A stretch of DNA of 64,000 nucleotides from NCBI GenBank assembly GCA_965222345.1, contig CBDCTS010000007.1, positions 186,001 through 250,000 on the forward strand. Reading direction: 5' to 3'. The DNA comes from JADFGZ01 sp965222345. GTDB lineage: Bacteria > Acidobacteriota > Terriglobia > 2-12-FULL-54-10. The notes beneath the pieces are model-generated. The model was not told where the DNA came from and made no database searches. It saw only the letters and a list, made by a program, of their open reading frames with translations. This document shows, one piece after another, positions 61,494 to 64,000 of this stretch (position 1 is the first letter of the stretch; each line of letters begins with the position of its first letter). Position numbers and translations under genes: made by a program.

Positions 61494-61823
61494 ATTTCTT
61501 CCTTTCGGTTCGTAAGGGCTCAAGTGTCTACCCGGAAAATGGCCGCGTTGTTGCCTCTCGTTTGTTTGGAACTGTTGGGGAAAGATTACACGAGGGAAGA
61601 GGGGAAAGCAATTGGTGACCGGAGCGATTTTGTTTAGGTAGGCAGTCTTCATAGACTCTGTAGTGAGTGTAGTGACTTGTGAGGAGGGTATGAGAAGAAG
61701 GGCCGGAGGCGGCCACTCGAAGCTCCGGAGAGCAAACCGGCTCTGAAAGGGCTCATTTGCAGGCCAACAGGTTTATACTGTCAACTGCCGCAGGGTCAAA
61801 AACTACTTTCGGAGAAAAGCTTC
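61494..61823. other. Divergent intergenic region between two amidohydrolase genes
   Basis: The 330 bases between the divergent starts show no recognised gene, promoter pair or repeat. Confidence 0.35.
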
Positions 61824-63644
61824 ATGAAAATGCTGATGACTACATTTAGCAAGAAGTTCGTCGTCTTTTTGGGAGTGGCTTTAGCCTTTAATTGTTCCAT
61901 CGCCCAATCCCAGCAGAGGCCTGCAAGTAAGCAAGTGGTTCTGCAAGGCGCAACCGTCATTGATGGGCTAGGAGGTTCCCCTGTCACGGAAGCTGTCATT
62001 GTCATCGAGGGTGATCAGATTAAATCTCTCGGGAGGGAAGGTGAGGATTATCCCTCCGAAGCGGCCGTTGTGGACGTTGCGGGAAAGTTCATTATTCCCG
62101 GGTTGATAGACTCCCATGTTCATTATGAGGAGTGGATGGGAGAACTGTATCTAAATCATGGCGTGACGGCAGTCATGGCAATGGCAAGCGGCGGTCGGGT
62201 TCCGGAAGGGTTTAGCAAAATGAGAGTGGATGCGCAGCAGGCTGGGGTACGGACACCCAGGTTGTACACCTCACTCAGCCCACAAGTCAACACTTCGATG
62301 ACGCGGGAACAGGTGCGTCGCAGCATCCAGGAATGGTTAAAGGGAAACCCGGATTTTGCCAGACTTCCTACCTATAACGACCGCTCCAAACAAGTGTACC
62401 TCTGGGCAGCCGAGGAGCTTCACCGGGCCGGACTGCTGACTTTTGGGCACGCCGAGAATGCTCCTGAAGCTATTGTAGCGGGGCTGGACATCGTTGAACA
62501 TATATGGGGATTTGTACAGGCCCAAATGTCTCCCCAGGAACTGGACGAATTCCAAAAGGGGAAATACTTGCACTGGGGTATTTTCTTGAAGGATTGGTCT
62601 CGGCTGGATCAAATGATCCGGGATGCGGTCGACCGGGAAGCCTACATTAATCCTACTTTCCTCTATGAACTGGGTTCGCTAAGCCGCTGGGCAGCCAGAC
62701 ACGAACTGGAAGACTATCGTTTGTATAGCAACCCAGACTTAATGGCCTATTATCCGAGAAACATTGCCGAGTCGCTCTTGCAAAAACACAGACAGATTCG
62801 AAATTTTTCTCAGAAATATGGAGCCCTGGTTCTGATTTCCCGACTGGCCCCAGAGGAAGTGCAGGAATTCAGGCAAAGCTATCGGTTGGCGGGTGAGTTT
62901 GTGAAGCGGTTCGTGCAAGCGGGGGGTAAGATTCAGGCGGGCACAGATGCCTCCTCTGGAGGGACTCCCGGCATCAGTCTTCATCAAGAGATGGATATGT
63001 TGGTGGAAGCGGGACTGACGCCGATGCAAGCGCTCCAGTCCGCAACCCTTTGGTCGGCTGAAATGCTTGCCGGGAAAGGCGGGGCTCTGGGCAGTCCGAA
63101 GGTAGGATTGATTGCCGAGGGAGCTTTTGCCGATTTGGTAATCCTTACAGCAAATCCGTTGGACGATATCGCCAACGCAAGGAAAATTGAGCGCGTGATG
63201 AAAGCAGGAGAGTTTATCGAATTTGGGTATGATCCTGCCTACTTCACGTTCACTCGCCCTCCGCGAAAGATCGCGTCGGCAACCCCCATTCCGGGGATAA
63301 GTGCCATTACCCCTCATACGGTGGTGGAAGGGAGTTCGGAGTTCGAAATGATTGTAGAGGGATCAGGTTTTATGGAAAACTCAGTCGTCCGGGTAAACGG
63401 CGTTTCCGTGTCCACTACGTTTCTCAACCCGCGCACGTTAAAGGTTAGGATTCCCGCGAATACAGTTGCGCAAGCCACACCGAACCCTTTCCGCTCGCCG
63501 GGCCCGGCGCAGATGACCGGTATTTACGGCGACCGAAGCGTGCCGATCACGGTTTACACTCCTCCTCCCGAGGGAGGAACATCCAACGCCATCCTGTTGC
63601 GAGTCAGAGCGAAGTGGTTGGGTATAGATAGCGTTGCCGAGTAA
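61824..63644 (+). CDS. Exported amidohydrolase (imidazolonepropionase/PaAmiD-like) with C-terminal TIG-like domain
   Basis: The 606-residue protein has a signal peptide (MKMLMTTFSKKFVVFLGVALAFNCSIAQS). The amidohydrolase domain has metal motif HVHYEEW (GLIDSHVHYEEWMGELYLNHGVTAVMAMAS), later FGHAENAPEAIVAGLDIVEHIW, and AGTDASSGGTPGISLHQEMDMLVEAGLTPMQALQSATLWSAEML, which places a metal Asp. It belongs to the imidazolonepropionase-related group, not the YtcJ group. From about residue 500 to the end (AITPHTVVEGSSEFEMIVEGSGFMENSVVRVNGVSV, then VTTFLNPRTLKVRIPANTV) it has an IPT/TIG-like beta-sandwich, an unusual extension for this fold. Divergent from the fifth YtcJ-like gene. Confidence 0.88.
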   Translation: MKMLMTTFSKKFVVFLGVALAFNCSIAQSQQRPASKQVVLQGATVIDGLGGSPVTEAVIVIEGDQIKSLGREGEDYPSEAAVVDVAGKFIIPGLIDSHVHYEEWMGELYLNHGVTAVMAMASGGRVPEGFSKMRVDAQQAGVRTPRLYTSLSPQVNTSMTREQVRRSIQEWLKGNPDFARLPTYNDRSKQVYLWAAEELHRAGLLTFGHAENAPEAIVAGLDIVEHIWGFVQAQMSPQELDEFQKGKYLHWGIFLKDWSRLDQMIRDAVDREAYINPTFLYELGSLSRWAARHELEDYRLYSNPDLMAYYPRNIAESLLQKHRQIRNFSQKYGALVLISRLAPEEVQEFRQSYRLAGEFVKRFVQAGGKIQAGTDASSGGTPGISLHQEMDMLVEAGLTPMQALQSATLWSAEMLAGKGGALGSPKVGLIAEGAFADLVILTANPLDDIANARKIERVMKAGEFIEFGYDPAYFTFTRPPRKIASATPIPGISAITPHTVVEGSSEFEMIVEGSGFMENSVVRVNGVSVSTTFLNPRTLKVRIPANTVAQATPNPFRSPGPAQMTGIYGDRSVPITVYTPPPEGGTSNAILLRVRAKWLGIDSVAE

Positions 63645-64000
63645 GGAGGAACGCTAACTTGATTTCCCTCAAGGAAAGTTAGAAAACTATATCAAGCCCC
63701 CCGCGAAACAACCTTCGCGGCCCTGAAAAAGCCGGCTAGAGAGGATCTTTACACCGGAGCGCAGCTTATTGATCCCACATCCGTATCCAAACACATGGTT
63801 TAATATGGCCAGAAATGGCAGAAGCCTCTATTGATTCCTCAAAGATTTAGCAAGGCCTGACTTGTGGCCCTTTGGCACAAGGGACCGGAGTAAGGCGACC
63901 TCTGCCTTTTCGGAGGGTCAGTTTGCCGGCGGCGGCAAGTTTCTGCAAAGCCGACTTGCCAGCCATTGGCGCCGCACAGCGCTATCAGATTGAAGCTTTG
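63645..64000. other. Trailing intergenic sequence
   Basis: No gene is visible up to the window end. A possible stem CTAACTT (63654-63660) with AAGTTAG (63676-63682) follows the amidohydrolase stop, but no T run follows it on the plus strand. Confidence 0.35.

Noticed and set aside
63847..63966. Short minus-strand frame reading like a basic peptide
   Set aside because: Only 39 codons, no ribosome site and no similarity; stops lie just upstream.

Overview
The window looks like chromosomal DNA of a Gram-negative bacterium, most likely an acidobacterium. It has an outer membrane (LptD, BamD, a TonB-dependent receptor). The receptor carries an N-terminal carboxypeptidase-regulatory domain and lacks any SusD partner, an architecture common in Acidobacteriota. 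Many exported metal-dependent hydrolases and an NtrYX-type two-component pair fit the same picture. No rRNA, tRNA, CRISPR array or intact insertion sequence was seen. The phylum assignment is inference from gene content; no marker gene was compared.

Bases 1-11157 are mostly housekeeping. They hold the 5' part of a DinG/Rad3-type helicase, a 38-codon scrap of a siroheme-synthesis gene, a frameshifted DUF547 gene, lptD, an RDD membrane protein, a YVTN beta-propeller lipoprotein, rpe, bamD, a small zinc-ribbon protein and recG. Bases 11158-15431 are gene-poor. They contain copies of a dispersed non-coding repeat, a DUF169 gene, a relic of a phage-type integrase and a small membrane zinc-ribbon gene. 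Bases 15432-30000 return to core functions: tilS-ftsH-folP, an lpd-lipB-E2 lipoyl-enzyme cluster, phoH-ybeY-corC-like-era, a luciferase-like monooxygenase and the ntrY-ntrX pair. A dipeptide-type permease pair follows.

Bases 34262-38323 form a compact metal-homeostasis locus. A membrane-anchored DtxR-like/FeoA fusion protein is followed by FeoB split into a G-protein polypeptide and a permease polypeptide. All three genes are joined by ATGA overlaps. A DtxR-family repressor is transcribed divergently. An 18-bp palindrome in the shared promoter region overlaps both predicted -10 elements, which is a direct prediction of coordinated metal-dependent control.

Bases 38352-63644 are accessory and catabolic. 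They start with an SLC13 carrier and a large TonB-dependent receptor. Four consecutive exported YtcJ-like amidohydrolases follow, three of them recent paralogs in tandem. Next come an exported M18 aminopeptidase, a SurA-like/DsbA-like fusion, a Tat-exported isoquinoline-1-oxidoreductase-type molybdoenzyme (IorAB), a small secreted protein with a duplicated cysteine motif and two more exported amidohydrolases. Together these suggest uptake and periplasmic processing of amide-containing or N-heterocyclic compounds, but the substrate is not visible in the sequence. The most interesting points are the shared palindrome at the feo locus, the Asp-to-Glu change at a predicted metal ligand in the three tandem amidohydrolases, and the inverted copies of the dispersed repeat 48 kb apart.
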